This document shows, one piece after another, positions 1 to 9,333 of a DNA stretch of 58,066 bases. Every line of letters begins with the position of its first letter. Position 1 is the stretch's first letter. This DNA is from Candidatus Dactylopiibacterium carminicum (GTDB lineage Bacteria; Pseudomonadota; Gammaproteobacteria; Burkholderiales; Rhodocyclaceae): contig NZ_MDUX01000017.1 in assembly GCF_014736495.1 (NCBI RefSeq), positions 1 to 58,066 on the forward strand. Direction: 5' to 3'. The notes below the pieces were generated by a model that saw nothing but the letters and a program-made list of their open reading frames with translations, ran no database searches and was not told the DNA's origin. Both the position numbers and the translations under genes were made by a program.

Positions 1-103
1 TGCAGCAGAGAAACGAGATTATGGGCAACCAACGACCACTCGTCAACCACTTTCTACAAAAAGATCTTTAACCCCCGCGCCCGTCGCGATGAGCTACAAA
101 CAC

Positions 104-132
104 AAAAGCGCCCCGCTTCGCGGGGCGCTTTT
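104..132 (-). terminator. Rho-independent terminator of the rpsP-rplS operon
   Basis: A 9-bp GC-rich stem (108-116 with 120-128, loop TTC) is flanked by AAAA on the left and TTTT on the right, so it works as a terminator in either direction. It lies 24 bases past the rplS stop codon, where the operon should end. Bases 1-103 hold no gene or signal that I can support. Confidence 0.9.
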
Positions 133-155
133 GCTCGAACAGACTTACGGTCTGT

Positions 156-521
156 TTAGTCTTTCTTGAAGCTGAGCTTTTCCTTGATGCGTGCCGACTT
201 GCCGGAACGATCACGCAGGTAGTAGAGCTTGGCGCGGCGCACATCACCACGACGCTTCACTTCGATGCTAGCCACCAGCGGCGAGTAGGTTTGGAACGTA
301 CGCTCCACGCCTTCGCCAGAGGAAATCTTGCGGACGATGAAAGAGGAGTTCAGGCTGCGGTTGCGCTTGGCGATGACCACGCCTTCGTACGCCTGCAGGC
401 GCTCCCGGGTACCTTCCTTCACCTTGACCTGAACGACAACGGTGTCGCCAGGAGCAAAATCAGGGATGGTCTTGCCAAGACGAGCAATCTCTTCTTGCTC
501 AAGTTGCTGGATTAGATTCAT
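156..521 (-). CDS. rplS: 50S ribosomal protein L19
   Basis: The 121-residue product is a full-length bacterial L19, a protein at the 30S-50S interface. Typical blocks are GDTVVV near residue 25, [16 protein letters not shown] near 46 and the basic C-terminus [11 protein letters not shown]. The start ATG has a good ribosome binding site (TTAGGAGA, 5 bases upstream). It is the last gene of rpsP-rimM-trmD-rplS, the standard proteobacterial order. The 82-base gap to trmD contains a small hairpin (548-553 with 559-564) that may be an RNA processing or regulatory element; no function is shown. Confidence 0.98.
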   Translation of the reverse strand: MNLIQQLEQEEIARLGKTIPDFAPGDTVVVQVKVKEGTRERLQAYEGVVIAKRNRSLNSSFIVRKISSGEGVERTFQTYSPLVASIEVKRRGDVRRAKLYYLRDRSGKSARIKEKLSFKKD

Positions 522-603
522 GCGTATCTCCTAAAGAAACAAATTAGGACCTGTGTTGCAGGTCGTTCGCGCAGAGCAGGTCGCCACCTGATGCGCGCCG
601 TCG

Positions 604-1389
604 TTATGCCTCGCGGTGTTCTGCGAGGCTGTTTTCCTGCCTGAATTCCTCAAGCAGTGAATTTTCTTCCTTGCTCAGCTGGCGCCTCCTCAGCAGATCA
701 GGGCGCCTCAACTCCGTCCGCCCCAGCGCCTGCTTCAAACGCCAGCGCCGTATCTCTGCATGATTGCCAGAGAGCAGCGCCGCAGGGACCCTCTCTCCGT
801 CAAACACATCTGGGCGCGTGTAATGAGGACAATCCAGCAACCCAGCGAAAAACGAATCCTCTACAGCAGACTCTGGATCGTTCAAAGCGCCGGGCAGTAG
901 CCTCACCAGTGAATCGATCAGCAGCATCGCCGGCAATTCGCCACCGGAAACCACAAAGTCGCCAATGGATACTTCTTCATCCACGCAGGTATCGATCAGG
1001 CGCTGATCAACACCTTCGTATCTGCCACACAGCAGAATCAACCCGGCTTCCTGCCCCAAACGCATGACTGCTTGATGGTCTAGCGGCGCACCTTGCGGCG
1101 ACAGGTAAACAACCCTTGCCTTCTTGCCCGTCGCTTCAACCTGCCCCGCCTGTGCGGCAGCAATCGCTTTTCGCAGAGGCTCCACCAGCATCACCACGCC
1201 AGGACCGCCACCAAACGGACGATCATCTACGGTCCGATGCGCGTCGGAGGTGAAGTCTCTTGGATTCCAGCACCGCAGAGACCAAAGCCCTCGTTCCTGC
1301 GCCCGGCGAGATATCCCAAAACCGCTGATTGCCTCGAACATCTCGGGGAAGATGGTGATCGCATCAAAGCGCTTCACGCCGGACTCCAT
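604..1389 (-). CDS. trmD: tRNA (guanine-N1-)-methyltransferase
   Basis: TrmD makes m1G37 next to the anticodon, using S-adenosylmethionine in a SPOUT knot fold. The 261-residue protein starts [18 protein letters not shown] and carries the knot signatures [21 protein letters not shown] and [14 protein letters not shown]. The start chosen is the ATG at 1389, which overlaps the rimM stop as TGATG and implies translational coupling. An upstream in-frame start adds six residues that do not look like the family. Length and motifs are normal. Confidence 0.97.
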   Translation of the reverse strand: MESGVKRFDAITIFPEMFEAISGFGISRRAQERGLWSLRCWNPRDFTSDAHRTVDDRPFGGGPGVVMLVEPLRKAIAAAQAGQVEATGKKARVVYLSPQGAPLDHQAVMRLGQEAGLILLCGRYEGVDQRLIDTCVDEEVSIGDFVVSGGELPAMLLIDSLVRLLPGALNDPESAVEDSFFAGLLDCPHYTRPDVFDGERVPAALLSGNHAEIRRWRLKQALGRTELRRPDLLRRRQLSKEENSLLEEFRQENSLAEHREA

Positions 1390-1898
1390 CACCAATCCAC
1401 TTCCCAATCCACCTTGATGACCTGGGATACAAGATCCACATCCAGTACATACGCACCAACAAACGGGATCAAACGAATGGCTTCGCCTTGCTCAACTTCC
1501 AATACCGAATGGGCTCCGGTATCCAGCAACCCGCAAACCTTGCCAAGTTCGGCCCCTTCGCGGCCAAGAACACTCAGACCAACCAAATCTGCCCAGTAAT
1601 ACTCATCCTTGGCAGTTGGCGGCAAAGCCTCCCTGGGGGCCGCGATGAAACAACCATCCAACGACTCGGCAGACGTACGGTCACACACCTCTGCCAATGC
1701 AGCCACAAGACCTTTGCCATGAAAGCGCAGGCCTCGCGGCAAAAACACCTGCCAATCCTCGCTTCGCGTGGACTCGGGATTTCGTCCGACCCACCACTGC
1801 GGCATCCGCCGCCACGAGAGAGGATCATCCCCCAACGGCTGGACCTTGAGCCAGCCCTGAATGCCAAAAGGGGCGACAACGCGCCCCATCACGATCAT
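1389..1898 (-). CDS. rimM: 16S rRNA processing protein RimM
   Basis: RimM assists maturation of the 30S head and binds S19. The 169-residue product has the N-terminal RimM barrel ([16 protein letters not shown] near the start) and the C-terminal PRC-like barrel ([10 protein letters not shown], then LIPFVGAYV). The start chosen is the ATG at 1898 because MIVMGRV matches the family start; longer in-frame extensions run into the rpsP stop region. It lies 16 bases after rpsP and overlaps trmD by one base. Confidence 0.95.
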   Translation of the reverse strand: MIVMGRVVAPFGIQGWLKVQPLGDDPLSWRRMPQWWVGRNPESTRSEDWQVFLPRGLRFHGKGLVAALAEVCDRTSAESLDGCFIAAPREALPPTAKDEYYWADLVGLSVLGREGAELGKVCGLLDTGAHSVLEVEQGEAIRLIPFVGAYVLDVDLVSQVIKVDWEVDW

Positions 1899-1914
1899 TT
1901 GCCAGCTGCTTGAA

Positions 1915-2166
1915 TCAGACAGCAGCCTTGGCGTGCTGCTTGACCAGACGGGCCACCGTCGGCGACAGCTGGGCGCCATTCTGCTGCCAGTAGGTCAGGC
2001 GCTCGACGTTGAGCTGCAGACCGGTCTCGGCACCAGAGGCGACGGGGTTGTAATAGCCCACGCGCTCGATGAAACGACCGTCACGACGGTTGCGCGAATC
2101 AGCGGCAACGATGTTGAAGAAGGGGCGCTTCTTGGCGCCACCACGGGCAAGACGGATCACAACCAT
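1915..2166 (-). CDS. rpsP: 30S ribosomal protein S16
   Basis: An 83-residue S16 starting [17 protein letters not shown], with [19 protein letters not shown] following, both diagnostic. It is the first gene of the ribosomal/tRNA-modification operon. The start is set by the family N-terminus and by a GAGGAA ribosome binding site 8 bases upstream. The C-terminus ends with an Ala/Val-rich tail, as in other betaproteobacteria. Confidence 0.98.
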   Translation of the reverse strand: MVVIRLARGGAKKRPFFNIVAADSRNRRDGRFIERVGYYNPVASGAETGLQLNVERLTYWQQNGAQLSPTVARLVKQHAKAAV

Positions 2167-2214
2167 GTCAGGAATTCCTCGGTGTATGGAGACAAGCTCG
2201 CAAGAAAATGCGCG

Positions 2215-2243
2215 AATATAACGGATCGAACACGGAAACTCAA
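2215..2243 (-). promoter_or_regulatory. Sigma-70-type promoter of rpsP operon
   Basis: On the minus strand TTGAGT (2243-2238) and TATATT (2220-2215) are separated by exactly 17 bases. The -10 lies 48 bases upstream of the rpsP start codon, and the -35 overlaps the end of metF. The match to the vegetative consensus is good; use was not tested. Confidence 0.65.
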
Positions 2244-3027
2244 GCGAGAGACAAGCGCTGACACAACTCTCGCACCAGCCCCGCCTGATTGAGCGTGTAG
2301 AAATGCAGGCTGGGGGCGCCACCTTCAATCAGTCGCTCGCAAAGCGTGGTCACTACGTCCAGGCCAAAGGCGCGCACACTTTCCGCGTCGTCGCCAAACC
2401 CCTCGAACCTGCGCCTCATCCACTGAGGGATTTCCGCTCCGCAACTCTCGGAGAAACGCGCAAGCTTGCTGTAACTGGCAATCGGCATGATGCCCGGTAC
2501 CACAGGCACCGTCACGCCGGCACGGCGTACGGCGTCGACGAAAGTGAAATAGGCGTCCGCATTGTAGAAGTACTGGGTGATCGCCGAATTGGCACCCGCA
2601 CGGACTTTGTTGACGAAGGCTTTCAGGTCGGCTTCGTAGCTGCGCGCCTGAGAATAGATTTCGGGATAGGCTGCAACCTCCAGGAAGAATTCATCGCTGC
2701 TTTCCTTGCGGATGAACTCGACCAGCTCGTTGGCGTACCGGAACGCCCCCGGATCAGCCATGCCGGACGGTAGGTCACCACGCAGCGCCACGATACGCTT
2801 CACCCCGATCTCCCGAAAGTCGGCCAGATGCTCGCGGATGCTCTCCTGTGTGGCGCCGATGCAGGACAGATGAGGCGCGGCACCAATCCCAGCCTGACGG
2901 ATCTCGCGCACGACTTCCAGGGTGCGGTCTCTTCAGCCAGTTCATCCCTGACTCCGCGCAGTTTCTCGACGCCGGCGGCAGTCGCCGGGGGGAAGAATTC
3001 AAGACTGAACTCCAGTTTCTTACTCAT
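2240..3027 (-). pseudogene. metF: 5,10-methylenetetrahydrofolate reductase, internal deletion and frameshift
   Basis: MetF reduces methylene-THF to methyl-THF for methionine synthesis. The first part reads MSKKLEFSLEFFPPATAAGVEKL from the ATG at 3027; the rest, from RDRTLEVVREI on, is in another frame (in-frame stop at 2933-2935) and runs normally through APHLSCIGAT, RIVALRGDLPSG and HFYTLNQAG to the end. The block normally between AEL and RDRT, with the FSVTYGAGGST-type motif of the active-site barrel, is missing. Frame arithmetic gives a loss of about 46-52 bases (1 modulo 3); restoring 49 would give a protein of ~278 residues, normal for the family. Either a real null allele or an assembly error. 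It is last in the riboswitch-ahcY-tlyA-metF unit, 9 bases after the upstream gene. Confidence 0.88.
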
Positions 3028-3036
3028 TTCGATTCC

Positions 3037-3834
3037 TCAACGTTGCACCTTGCGGGCGCAAACGAAAAACTCGTGATTGCCATCACCACCGGTGATCGGA
3101 CTATTGCACCAGGCGAGCACCTCCAGCTCCGCTTCGGCACAAGCCTGGCGTATCCGTGCCTCCACGTCGGCATAGCGTGCGGCGTCGCGCACGATGCCGC
3201 CCTTGCCCAGCGCCTGCGGCCCCAGCTCGAACTGCGGCTTGGCCAGAGCCAGAATCCGCCCGTCCGAGGCCAGCAATGCCGGCCAGCGTGGCAGGAGCAG
3301 CGTCAGCGAGATGAAGCTGGCGTCACAGACGATCAGATCGAACCCTTGAACCGGAGCGCCCGAACCAAGCTGGTCCCGACTCAATTCACGGGCATTCAGA
3401 CCTTCGATGGTCTTGCAGCGCGGCTCGCTCACCAGCCGGGGATGCAGTTGCCCATGCCCGACTTCCACACCCAGCACGCTCGCAGCCCCGGCCTGCAACA
3501 AGCAATCGGTGAAGCCGCCGGTGCTTTGTCCGACATCCAAGCAATGCCACCCCTGCACATCGAGCCCGGTCTCCTGCAATGCTCCCGCCAGCTTGAGGCC
3601 GCCACGAGAGACGAACCGATCGGTATCGTCCGGCGTTACCAGCAGCTCGGCAGAGGCCGGAATGCCGTCCGATGCCTTGCGCACTGGCTTGACGACGCCC
3701 AGATCCCACCAACCGACCCGCCCGGCAGCGATCATCCGCTGCGCAGCCGTACGCGACTCGGCCAGCCCACGTTCGACCAGCAACTGGTCGGCACGCGGCT
3801 GTCCGCGCCCTTCGACTGGAGCCGCCCGGGTCAT
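3037..3834 (-). CDS. tlyA: TlyA-family rRNA methyltransferase (S4 + FtsJ-like)
   Basis: The 265-residue protein has an N-terminal S4 RNA-binding domain (RADQLLVERGLAESRTAAQRMI) and a Rossmann methyltransferase domain with CLDVGQSTGGFTDCLLQ as SAM motif I, VCDASFISL as motif IV and LAKPQFELG after it. In actinobacteria TlyA makes 2'-O-methylcytidine in 16S and 23S rRNA; the proteobacterial homologues are often called hemolysin A and their target is less certain. The ATG at 3834 is chosen because the family begins just before the S4 domain. It lies between ahcY and metF, so it probably answers to the same riboswitch, which would suit a SAM-consuming enzyme. Confidence 0.88.
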   Translation of the reverse strand: MTRAAPVEGRGQPRADQLLVERGLAESRTAAQRMIAAGRVGWWDLGVVKPVRKASDGIPASAELLVTPDDTDRFVSRGGLKLAGALQETGLDVQGWHCLDVGQSTGGFTDCLLQAGAASVLGVEVGHGQLHPRLVSEPRCKTIEGLNARELSRDQLGSGAPVQGFDLIVCDASFISLTLLLPRWPALLASDGRILALAKPQFELGPQALGKGGIVRDAARYADVEARIRQACAEAELEVLAWCNSPITGGDGNHEFFVCARKVQR

Positions 3835-3895
3835 TGCGCGCGGCTTGGGCTGGCGGGAATGGAAGGAGTACACGGGGCGGCGGGCCCGATCGAGC

Positions 3896-5296
3896 TCAGT
3901 AGCGGTAATGGTCGGCCTTGTACGGACCTTCCACCGGCACACCGATGTATCTGGCCTGCTCTTCGGTGAGCGTGGTGAGCTGCACGTTTAGCGTCTTCAG
4001 TTGCAGACGTGCGACCTTTTCATCCAGATGTTTCGGTAGCGTATAGACACCTACCGGATAGTCGGCGGTCTTCGTGAACAGTTCGATCTGCGCGATGGTC
4101 TGATTCGCGAACGAGGACGACATCACGTAGCTCGGGTGGCCAGTGGCACAACCCAGGTTCACCAGGCGCCCCTTGGCCAGCAGGATGATCCGGCGGCCAG
4201 AAGGGAAAATCACGTGATCCACCTGCGGCTTGATCTCTTCCCACTGATACTTCTCGAGCGAAGCGACATCGATCTCATTGTCGAAGTGGCCGATGTTGCA
4301 GACGATGGCATTGTTCTTCATCGCCGCCAGGTGCTCGTGACGGATGACATGGAAGTTGCCGGTAGTCGTCACGAAGATGTCAGCCTTGTCGGCTGCGTAT
4401 TCCATCGTGACCACACGGTAGCCTTCCATGGCTGCCTGCAGCGCGCAGATCGGGTCGATCTCGGTGACCCAGACCTGGGCAGAGAGCGCGCGCAGCGCCT
4501 GAGCAGACCCCTTGCCCACGTCGCCATAGCCAGCCACCACGGCGATCTTGCCGGCGACCATCACGTCGGTCGCGCGCTTGATACCGTCCACCAGCGATTC
4601 ACGGCAGCCATAGAGGTTGTCAAACTTGCTCTTGGTGACCGAGTCATTCACGTTGATCGCAGGGAACTTCAGTTCACCGCGCTGGTGCATCTGGTACAGA
4701 CGATGCACGCCGGTGGTGGTTTCTTCGGTCACGCCCTTGATTTCCGCCAGACGTACCGAGTACCAGGTCGGATCAATCGCAAGCTTGGCCTTGATGGCAG
4801 CAAACAGGATGGTCTCTTCTTCTGACCCCGGTTTGGCCAGCAACGAGAGGTCCTTCTCGGCACGAGCTCCCAGGTGCAGCAGCAGCGTGGCATCACCACC
4901 GTCGTCGAGGATCATGTTGGAGTAGCCACCGTCAGTCCATTCAAAGATGCGGTGCGTGTAATCCCAATATTCGGTCAGCGACTCGCCCTTCTTGGCGAAC
5001 ACGGGAATACCCGCTGCGGCGATGGCGGCGGCGGCATGATCCTGCGTCGAGAAGATGTTGCATGAAGCCCAGCGCACGTCGGCGCCCAGCGCCTTCAGCG
5101 TCTCGATCAGCACGGCGGTCTGAATCGTCATGTGCAACGAACCGGTGATGCGCGCTCCCTTGAGCGGCTGGCTTTTCGCAAATTCCTCGCGAATGGCCAT
5201 CAGGCCGGGCATCTCGCCTTCGGCGATCCTGATTTCCTTGCGCCCCCAATCGGCCAGGGCAAGGTCTGTGATCACATAATCATTGGATTGAGCCAC
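3896..5296 (-). CDS. ahcY: S-adenosyl-L-homocysteine hydrolase
   Basis: AhcY splits SAH into adenosine and homocysteine, removing the product inhibitor of methyltransferases; it uses bound NAD as a cofactor. Seen: [19 protein letters not shown] at the start, [31 protein letters not shown] (NAD-binding GxGxxG) and the C-terminal KADHYRY essential for NAD binding. The GTG at 5296 (466 residues) has an AAAGAGA ribosome binding site 5 bases upstream, whereas an earlier in-frame GTG at 5350 lies only 31 bases after the riboswitch and lacks one. It contains the ~40-residue insertion of the longer bacterial/plant type. Confidence 0.97.
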   Translation of the reverse strand: MAQSNDYVITDLALADWGRKEIRIAEGEMPGLMAIREEFAKSQPLKGARITGSLHMTIQTAVLIETLKALGADVRWASCNIFSTQDHAAAAIAAAGIPVFAKKGESLTEYWDYTHRIFEWTDGGYSNMILDDGGDATLLLHLGARAEKDLSLLAKPGSEEETILFAAIKAKLAIDPTWYSVRLAEIKGVTEETTTGVHRLYQMHQRGELKFPAINVNDSVTKSKFDNLYGCRESLVDGIKRATDVMVAGKIAVVAGYGDVGKGSAQALRALSAQVWVTEIDPICALQAAMEGYRVVTMEYAADKADIFVTTTGNFHVIRHEHLAAMKNNAIVCNIGHFDNEIDVASLEKYQWEEIKPQVDHVIFPSGRRIILLAKGRLVNLGCATGHPSYVMSSSFANQTIAQIELFTKTADYPVGVYTLPKHLDEKVARLQLKTLNVQLTTLTEEQARYIGVPVEGPYKADHYRY

Positions 5297-5380
5297 GATG
5301 TTCTCTTTGAACAGGTGGCCGGATCGGGAGGGGAGCAAGAGATGGCTCACCGTCTACCCGTGCCCGGCACGGTTGAACAG

Positions 5381-5461
5381 GTGAGCGCAGTTGGAACGAA
5401 TCCCGCCGATACGGCGGGTTCCGAGCCTGGGATCGCAAAAGGATCTCGCAGCGCTCCTCGG
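5381..5461 (-). ncRNA. SAH riboswitch
   Basis: The minus strand reads CCGAGGAGCGCTGC, then a stem-loop, then CAGGCTCGG, a variable GC-rich stem (ACCCGCC..GGCGGGA) and TGCGCTCACC. This is the conserved SAH aptamer layout: CCGAG pairs with CTCGG, and GAGCGC in the 5' part pairs with GCGCTC at the 3' end as the pseudoknot. SAH riboswitches switch on expression when S-adenosylhomocysteine builds up. It sits 84 bases upstream of the ahcY start and should control ahcY, tlyA and metF together. Confidence 0.92.
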
Positions 5462-5470
5462 AGGTGCTGG

Positions 5471-5476
5471 ATTATA
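5471..5476 (-). promoter_or_regulatory. -10 box of the ahcY riboswitch transcript
   Basis: A perfect TATAAT on the minus strand ends 9 bases before the first aptamer base, so transcription would begin at about 5464 at the edge of the aptamer. No good -35 is seen at the usual distance (CTGCGC at 5499-5494). The box lies just past the stop codon (5485-5483) of the upstream c-di-GMP gene. Confidence 0.55.
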
Positions 5477-5482
5477 GGCGAC

Positions 5483-7759
5483 TCAGGCGCGGCGCGCAGC
5501 CATCCAGCCATGCAGCTCATCCGCCGACATGGGTCTGGCGTATAGATAGCCCTGCGCTTCCACGCAGCCCAGCCGCGCAAGCAAAACCGCCTGCTCCGGC
5601 GTCTCGACCCCCTCGGCGATCACCGCTTTGCCCAGGCGATGTCCGAGCTGGATCACCACACCGGCAATGCTGGCATCCAGGGAAGTTTCGCTGAGCTCCA
5701 GCACGAATGCCCGGTCGATCTTCAGGCGATCCACGGCAAGGCGCTTGAGTTGCGCCAGCGAGGAGTAACCCGTGCCGAAGTCATCCACGGCCAGCTGTAC
5801 GCCCATCGTGTGCAGCGCGTCCAGCGTCTGGCGCACATAGGCGGCGTCTTCCATGGCGATGGATTCCGTGATTTCCAGCTCCAGACAACGCGCATCGATA
5901 CCGGTTTCCGCGATGATTGCGCGCAGATCGACCAAAAAATCCGGGTGCCGGAACTGGATCGCCGACACATTCACGGCCATGCGCAGGCCCGGCTGGCCGT
6001 GCGCATGCAGGTGTGCGAGTTCGGTACAGGCATCGCGCAGCACCAACAGGCCGATTTCACGAATCAGGCCGGATTGTTCCGCCACCGGGATGAACTGATC
6101 CGGACCGACCAGCTCACCGCTGTCGGTTCGCCAGCGCACCAACGCTTCCAGACCTACCAGCGCCTGGGTGGCGATGATCAACTGCGGCTGATAGACGACA
6201 AAGAAGCCCCCGCTGCGCAGACTCTGGCGCAATCCCGTGAGCAAGCCGACGCGCTCCTGCGTCTGCCGTGAATACTCCGGCCGATACCAGGCGATCGATC
6301 CGCGCTGGTGCTGGCGTGCCATACGCAGGGTCTGGAATCCGGCCTCCAGCACCGCAGCACCATTGGCACTGGCCACATCCCCCAGGCGGGTCAGGCTGAT
6401 GGTCACCGACACCATCGCCTCCTGCCCCTGCACCGGCAATGGCTGCACGAACAGGGATTTCAGCTCTTCTTCTGTCAGCAGCCCGGCATCGCCGAGCACG
6501 GCAAAAGTATCCGCAGCAATGCGCGACACCGTCAGCGAGTCCGCCAGCCGTGTGCGCAGGCGCTGCCCTACGGCGCGCAGCAACTCATCGCCGAAACTCT
6601 GCCCGAGCGCTTCGTTGATCTCACCGAAACGATCGACGTCGATCAGCGCCAATATCTGCGCAGCCTCCGCGCCGGAACGTTGCAGTCCGTCCAGCGCCTC
6701 GCTGAGCCAGCGGCGATTGGGCAGTCCGAGCAGACTGTCGTACAAGGCTTCGTGATGCAGATGCTCGAGCAACGCATGATTGTCGAGGCAAGAGGCGAAA
6801 TGCCCGATAAAGATGTCCAGCACGCCCTCATCGACGAAACGTGGCAGGCTTGCCGGCAATTCTAGATAACAGGTCATCAGGCTGCCATCACGCGCCGACA
6901 GCGAAATCGCCAGCCCACGCTCGCACCAACTGGCGCCGCCAGCGTCCGAGCTCTCCTGACAACACAGCACGATCTGCGTATCCGGCAGCGCCGCCAGCCC
7001 ATGCCCGAGCAAGGACTTGAAGTCCTTGACAGCACAGATGATCTTCACATCGCCTGAACGGGCATCGCGCCGCATGGCAAATCCGTTGACCGGCGCGTGC
7101 AGCAGCTGTGCCAGTTGCTCCAGCACCGTTCGGGCAAACGACTCGTCGTCAGCCTGCCCCATCAGATTCACACCCGCGTGCAGGATCTCGCGCAAGGTGC
7201 GGCGGTTGGCTTCAAGCGTACGGATCTGGCGATAGGCACGAATGGCCGAGGAAAGGCAGGTGTAAACCTGGCCCCGAGTGAGCTGGGCCTTGCTGCGGTA
7301 GTCGTTGATGTCGTAATCGCGAACAGCGGCAATTTCCGGCGCGAATCCCGGCTGCCCTGTATGCAGCACGATACGTGTGTCGTGCAGGCCGAGATCCTCG
7401 CGGATGGCACGCACCATCTGCAGACCGGCGTGCTCATGCTCCATCACCACATCGAGCATGACGACCGCGATATCCGCCTCGCGCGCCAGGATCTCCAGCC
7501 CTTCCCGCGCAGAATAGGCATGCAACCACTCGATGCGCCCATCGAGCACGGGCAGCTTGCTCATGGCAAAGGCCAGGGAACGATGCACTTTCTCGTCGTC
7601 ATCAACAATCAGGCAGCGTTATGCCCGACCGGAAGCCTCCGGCTCGGGTTCGGGCTGCTCCATGGCAAACGACATCGGTGCTTCGTGTTGCGCGTCCGGA
7701 TTTTCCCGCACCGCCACGTACCCCTTTCTTTGTAAGCGCGTCATCCCCAAGGAAGACAT
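5483..7759 (-). pseudogene. DUF3369/receiver-GGDEF-EAL c-di-GMP protein with in-frame stop near N-terminus
   Basis: From the N-terminus: a receiver-like domain (LIVDDDEKVHRS, phosphoacceptor Asp in VVMLDVV), a DUF3369 sensor domain, a degenerate GGDEF domain (YDSLLGLPNRRWL; GQSFGDELL where GGDEF would be) and an EAL domain with ALVRWR, LEITES, VDDFGTGYSSL and VIAEGVET. The EAL signature glutamate lies in LVGLEALVRW, so phosphodiesterase activity is likely while cyclase activity is not. Translation from the ATG at 7759 or 7675 meets TAA at 7619-7621, directly before RCLIVDDDE. The longest uninterrupted frame begins at a GTG at 7588 (701 residues) and would lack the first strand and the acidic pocket of the receiver domain. 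One substitution would explain the stop. It may still yield a shortened enzyme by re-initiation. Confidence 0.75.
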
Positions 7760-7891
7760 TTTGTACGGATCGTGCAGTTAATTCTGAAGGCCGAGCAGGC
7801 GCTCAGCAAGCGAAAACTACTTCGAAAGGCATATGGCACACCAAATAGCCTATCGCCCCCAATCAATGACGTCCGGTTTTCCCGGAAACAA

Positions 7892-7918
7892 GAAGGGCCA
7901 CCCATCGGGCAGCCCTTC
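7892..7918 (-). terminator. Terminator downstream of metK
   Basis: GAAGGGC (7892-7898) pairs with GCCCTTC (7912-7918) around a 13-base loop, and on the minus strand it is followed by TTGTTT. It lies about 80 bases beyond the metK stop. The rest of 7760-8000 shows no convincing gene; it should also hold the promoter of the c-di-GMP gene, which I could not place. Confidence 0.65.
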
Positions 7919-8000
7919 ATGTTTTGCTCACGCCAGATACGCACCGTGCCGATCTCGGCAACGATGGCACCCGGGAAAGAATGCGGTCAACACGCGCCGC

Positions 8001-9164
8001 TCACAACCCGGCCGCCGCGCGCAGTGCCGCAGCCTTGTCCGCATGCTCCCAGCTGAACTCGGGCTCGCTACGACCGAAGTGGCCATAAGCAGCCGTCTTG
8101 GCGTAAATCGGACGCAGCAAGTCAAGCATCTGGATGATGCCCTTGGGCCGCAGATCGAAATGTTCCGCCACCAGTGCGGCGATCTTCTCATCCGCAATCA
8201 CACCGGTACCCTCGGTGAACACCGTCACGTTCATCGGTTGCGCAACACCGATGGCGTAGGCGACCTGAACCTGACATTGCCGAGCCAGGCCGGCGGCCAC
8301 GACGTTCTTCGCCACATACCGCGCAGCGTAGGCTGCGGAACGGTCGACCTTGGATGGATCCTTGCCGGAGAAAGCACCGCCCCCGTGCGGACAAGCGCCG
8401 CCATAAGTATCCACGATGATCTTGCGGCCAGTCAGGCCGCAGTCGCCCTGCGGGCCACCAATCACGAAACGGCCAGTCGGATTGACCAGATACTTCGGGT
8501 TCTTCAAAAGCTCGGCCGGAATCACAGCCTTGATGATGTCTTCGATGACCGCTTCACGGATGGTTTCCTGCGAAACTTCCGGTGCGTGCTGGGTGGAGAT
8601 CACGACGGTATCCACTTCCACCGGCTTGCCATCGACGTAACGGAAGGTGACCTGGCTCTTCGCATCCGGGCGCAGCCAGGCGAGGCGGCCATCCTTGCGC
8701 AGTTCGCTCTGGCGCTGCACCAGACGGTGCGAGTACCAGATCGGCGCGGGCATCAGGTCGGGCGTCTCGTCGCAGGCATAACCGAACATCAGGCCCTGGT
8801 CGCCAGCCCCCTGGTTCAGGTAGTCGTCGGATGCACGATCCACGCCCTGGGCGATATCGTTGGATTGCTTGTCGTAGCAGACCATCACCGCGCAGCCCTT
8901 GTAATCGATGCCGTACTCGGTGTTGTCGTAGCCGATACGGCGCAGGGTCTCGCGCGCAACCTGGATGTAATCCACGTGGGCATTGGTGGTGATTTCGCCG
9001 GCCAGCACCACCAGGCCGGTGTTGCACAACGTTTCGGCGGCCACGCGGGAGCGCGGATCCTGGGTCAGGATCGCGTCGAGGATGGCATCGGAGATCTGGT
9101 CAGCCACCTTGTCCGGATGGCCTTCGGATACAGATTCGGACGTAAACAGATAGTCGTTCGACAT
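8001..9164 (-). CDS. metK: S-adenosylmethionine synthetase
   Basis: MetK makes SAM from methionine and ATP. The 387-residue product has all family signatures: [21 protein letters not shown] at the N-terminus, [12 protein letters not shown] (adenine/phosphate-binding hexapeptide region near residue 115) and the P-loop-like [16 protein letters not shown]. The ATG at 9164 matches the family start ([12 protein letters not shown]); a longer in-frame extension is rich in Arg/Pro and unlike the family. Divergent from the first lipid A acyltransferase gene. Its leader holds a terminator-like structure (see 9177-9221). Confidence 0.98.
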   Translation of the reverse strand: MSNDYLFTSESVSEGHPDKVADQISDAILDAILTQDPRSRVAAETLCNTGLVVLAGEITTNAHVDYIQVARETLRRIGYDNTEYGIDYKGCAVMVCYDKQSNDIAQGVDRASDDYLNQGAGDQGLMFGYACDETPDLMPAPIWYSHRLVQRQSELRKDGRLAWLRPDAKSQVTFRYVDGKPVEVDTVVISTQHAPEVSQETIREAVIEDIIKAVIPAELLKNPKYLVNPTGRFVIGGPQGDCGLTGRKIIVDTYGGACPHGGGAFSGKDPSKVDRSAAYAARYVAKNVVAAGLARQCQVQVAYAIGVAQPMNVTVFTEGTGVIADEKIAALVAEHFDLRPKGIIQMLDLLRPIYAKTAAYGHFGRSEPEFSWEHADKAAALRAAAGL

Positions 9165-9176
9165 TATTGGCTCCGC

Positions 9177-9221
9177 AAACAACAAAACCCCGGATGATTG
9201 TCGGCGCGGCCGACTTCGGGG
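9177..9221 (-). promoter_or_regulatory. Terminator-like structure in metK leader, possible attenuator
   Basis: On the minus strand CCCCG (9221-9217) pairs with CGGGG (9192-9188), enclosing a second stem GTCGG/CCGAC (9214-9210 with 9204-9200), and the structure is followed by TTTTGTTGTTT. No gene is known to be transcribed into it from upstream on this strand, because the neighbouring gene is divergent. It therefore lies inside the metK leader, 13 bases before the ATG. It has the form of an intrinsic terminator and might attenuate metK, but I do not recognise a known SAM riboswitch class in it. Confidence 0.45.
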
Positions 9222-9333
9222 TTCGAGCGGACGACGCTTTAGCAGAATTTCGATGTCGGCTGCCGCCGCACCACCGCCCTGCAAGTTGTCTTTAACTCGG
9301 CGGTTCCCGGATTATTGGCGAGCGCCCCCTATA

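Noticed and set aside
548..564. Hairpin between trmD and rplS as an L19 autoregulatory leader
   Set aside because: Only a 6-bp stem is seen and I know of no such leader in betaproteobacteria; it is noted under rplS only.
7833..9197. Long open frame of 454 codons on the plus strand
   Set aside because: It lies antisense to metK, which has every family motif; long antisense frames are expected at this GC content and the translation has no recognisable domain.
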